Under the pieces are notes generated by a model, which saw nothing but the letters and a program-made list of their open reading frames with translations, was not told where the DNA came from and searched no databases. From assembly GCF_037975245.1 (NCBI RefSeq), contig NC_092563.1:23964960-24028959 (forward strand): a stretch of DNA of 64,000 nucleotides, in the 5' to 3' direction. The DNA comes from Apostichopus japonicus (taxonomy: Eukaryota > Echinodermata > Holothuroidea > Aspidochirotida > Stichopodidae). Both the position numbers and the translations under genes were made by a program. Positions 63,122-64,000 of the stretch are shown one piece after another. Position 1 is the stretch's first letter. Every line of letters begins with the position of its first letter.

Positions 63122-63300
63122 GCGTCCTTGCTGGTACGTACACTACACTGCTATTAGACACGCTCGTGTCTGGGTGCAGCCAATAACCGTCTGCTCCTCA
63201 CGGACGTCTACCCACGGATATCTAACCACCGATATCTCACCACGGACATCTAACCACGGATATCTCACGGATTGCTAACAGCCGAACGGGTGGGTGGCTA
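63122..63300 (-). promoter_or_regulatory. Candidate 5' exon / promoter of a minus-strand gene
   Basis: CpG-richer than its surroundings. On the minus strand a GGACGCC|GTAAGTC donor ends at 63122. A short tandem of TATCCGTGGTTAGA-type units (about 63205-63270) lies within it. Together with the exon-like segments at 57.2 and 54.5 kb this could be the start of a gene transcribed leftwards. No ATG-initiated conserved peptide was found. Confidence 0.3.
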
Positions 63301-64000
63301 GTAGTATGTACGATCCATAAATCAAAACAGCAAACAGCTCGATACGTTATGTAAAAGCAAACTGAATGATGAGTGCATGCTTGGTGAATATTATTAAAAC
63401 TCTGGCTATAATCCATCCATAGGTGTAAATACAAATGATTTTTTCATCTCTCTCAGTAACTAAGGAGAATTTGATTTTTGCTGGAGGTTTATTTAAATTC
63501 TGGTTTGAATAGTGGAACTGTCCAATGATGGTAACATTCAGAATAACATGGCTCTTCACATCCTCCCCACCCCCCTCCACTTATTTTCTGCAATGTCAAT
63601 TTTTACAATAATATAAACAGGGAATATTTCGTCCAGTGTCGTATAGAGAAATTGCAGAGCAAAAATGGGCAAATTTCATTTTCAAAGCTCAGAGTTGTCT
63701 GGTTGTTTTTGTACACAGGATCCATAGTATTTATAACAGACAAAATTCAGAGCCTTCAATAATACTGTAACAAATTTGAATACTAAAATTATTCCCGATG
63801 TAAACCTAGCTGGCTGTGAAACTCTTCATATCACTATCAATTTGCAAAAGAACCAAAAAAGGTATACATTAAAAAAATATTACTTTTACACTTTCTATTA
63901 CACAGGCTCTCTAGTGGATAAGCAGTTTGCTAACAGTTTTATTTTATTTTGATTAAAAAAATATTAACTGTTAGGGTGATTCGAAATTGTTTTTAATTTT
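63301..64000. other. Right end of window, nothing recognised
   Basis: AT-rich, with A-runs near 63870 and 63955. No coding or repeat structure supported. Confidence 0.4.

Overview
This 64 kb window is AT-rich, intron-rich animal nuclear DNA. It holds two complete protein-coding genes, the 5' part of a third, weak signs of a fourth, and many repeats. Frequent GTACAGTAC/TAGGCCTA-type words, a DIRS-type retrotransposon, tRNA-derived SINEs, AGGTCA-rich repeats and a sea-urchin-TU-like foldback element suggest a marine deuterostome, most likely an echinoderm. That assignment is inference. No bacterial genes, operons or CRISPR arrays are present.

Region 1-8.7 kb: a head-to-head gene pair shares a promoter of about 160 bp. 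On the minus strand are the first five coding exons of TMX3 (ER transmembrane thioredoxin, active site WCGHC); the rest lies left of the window. On the plus strand is complete PFDN4 (prefoldin subunit 4, four coding exons, 139 aa). Its third intron is a textbook U12-type AT-AC intron, the only reading that restores the conserved protein. Both start codons sit in the same AAAATGGC word, a YY1-like context.

Region 8.7-18 kb: mostly unique AT-rich DNA with old repeats, including an inverted partner of a repeat found at 2.9-3.3 kb, and a possible CpG-bearing promoter or first exon near 9.5-9.9 kb. Arrays of AGGTCA-type half sites lie at 16.9-17.5 and 19.6-20.1 kb, on both sides of the first coding exon of the next gene.

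Region 18-46 kb: complete CCDC102A on the plus strand (seven coding exons, about 623 aa, coiled coil). Its introns hold a perfect-TIR MITE with TAA duplications (22.3 kb), a 6.4 kb defective DIRS-like tyrosine-recombinase retrotransposon (30.7-37.1 kb) with diagnostic inverted termini and internal complementary region, two SINEs nested in that element, and a 43-bp minisatellite with a 300-bp higher-order period (42.2-42.9 kb). A 39-bp repeat with an open frame lies just past its stop codon.

Region 46-64 kb: no complete gene recognised. It contains a foldback element of about 1.07 kb (47.9-49.0 kb) whose arms are oppositely oriented 22-bp repeat arrays, minisatellites at 51.4 and 55.4 kb, a degenerate repeat of about 140-180 bp at 58 kb, and three minus-strand exon-like segments (54.5, 57.2 and about 63.1 kb) that may belong to an unidentified gene. 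Homopolymer G/C tracts recur throughout.
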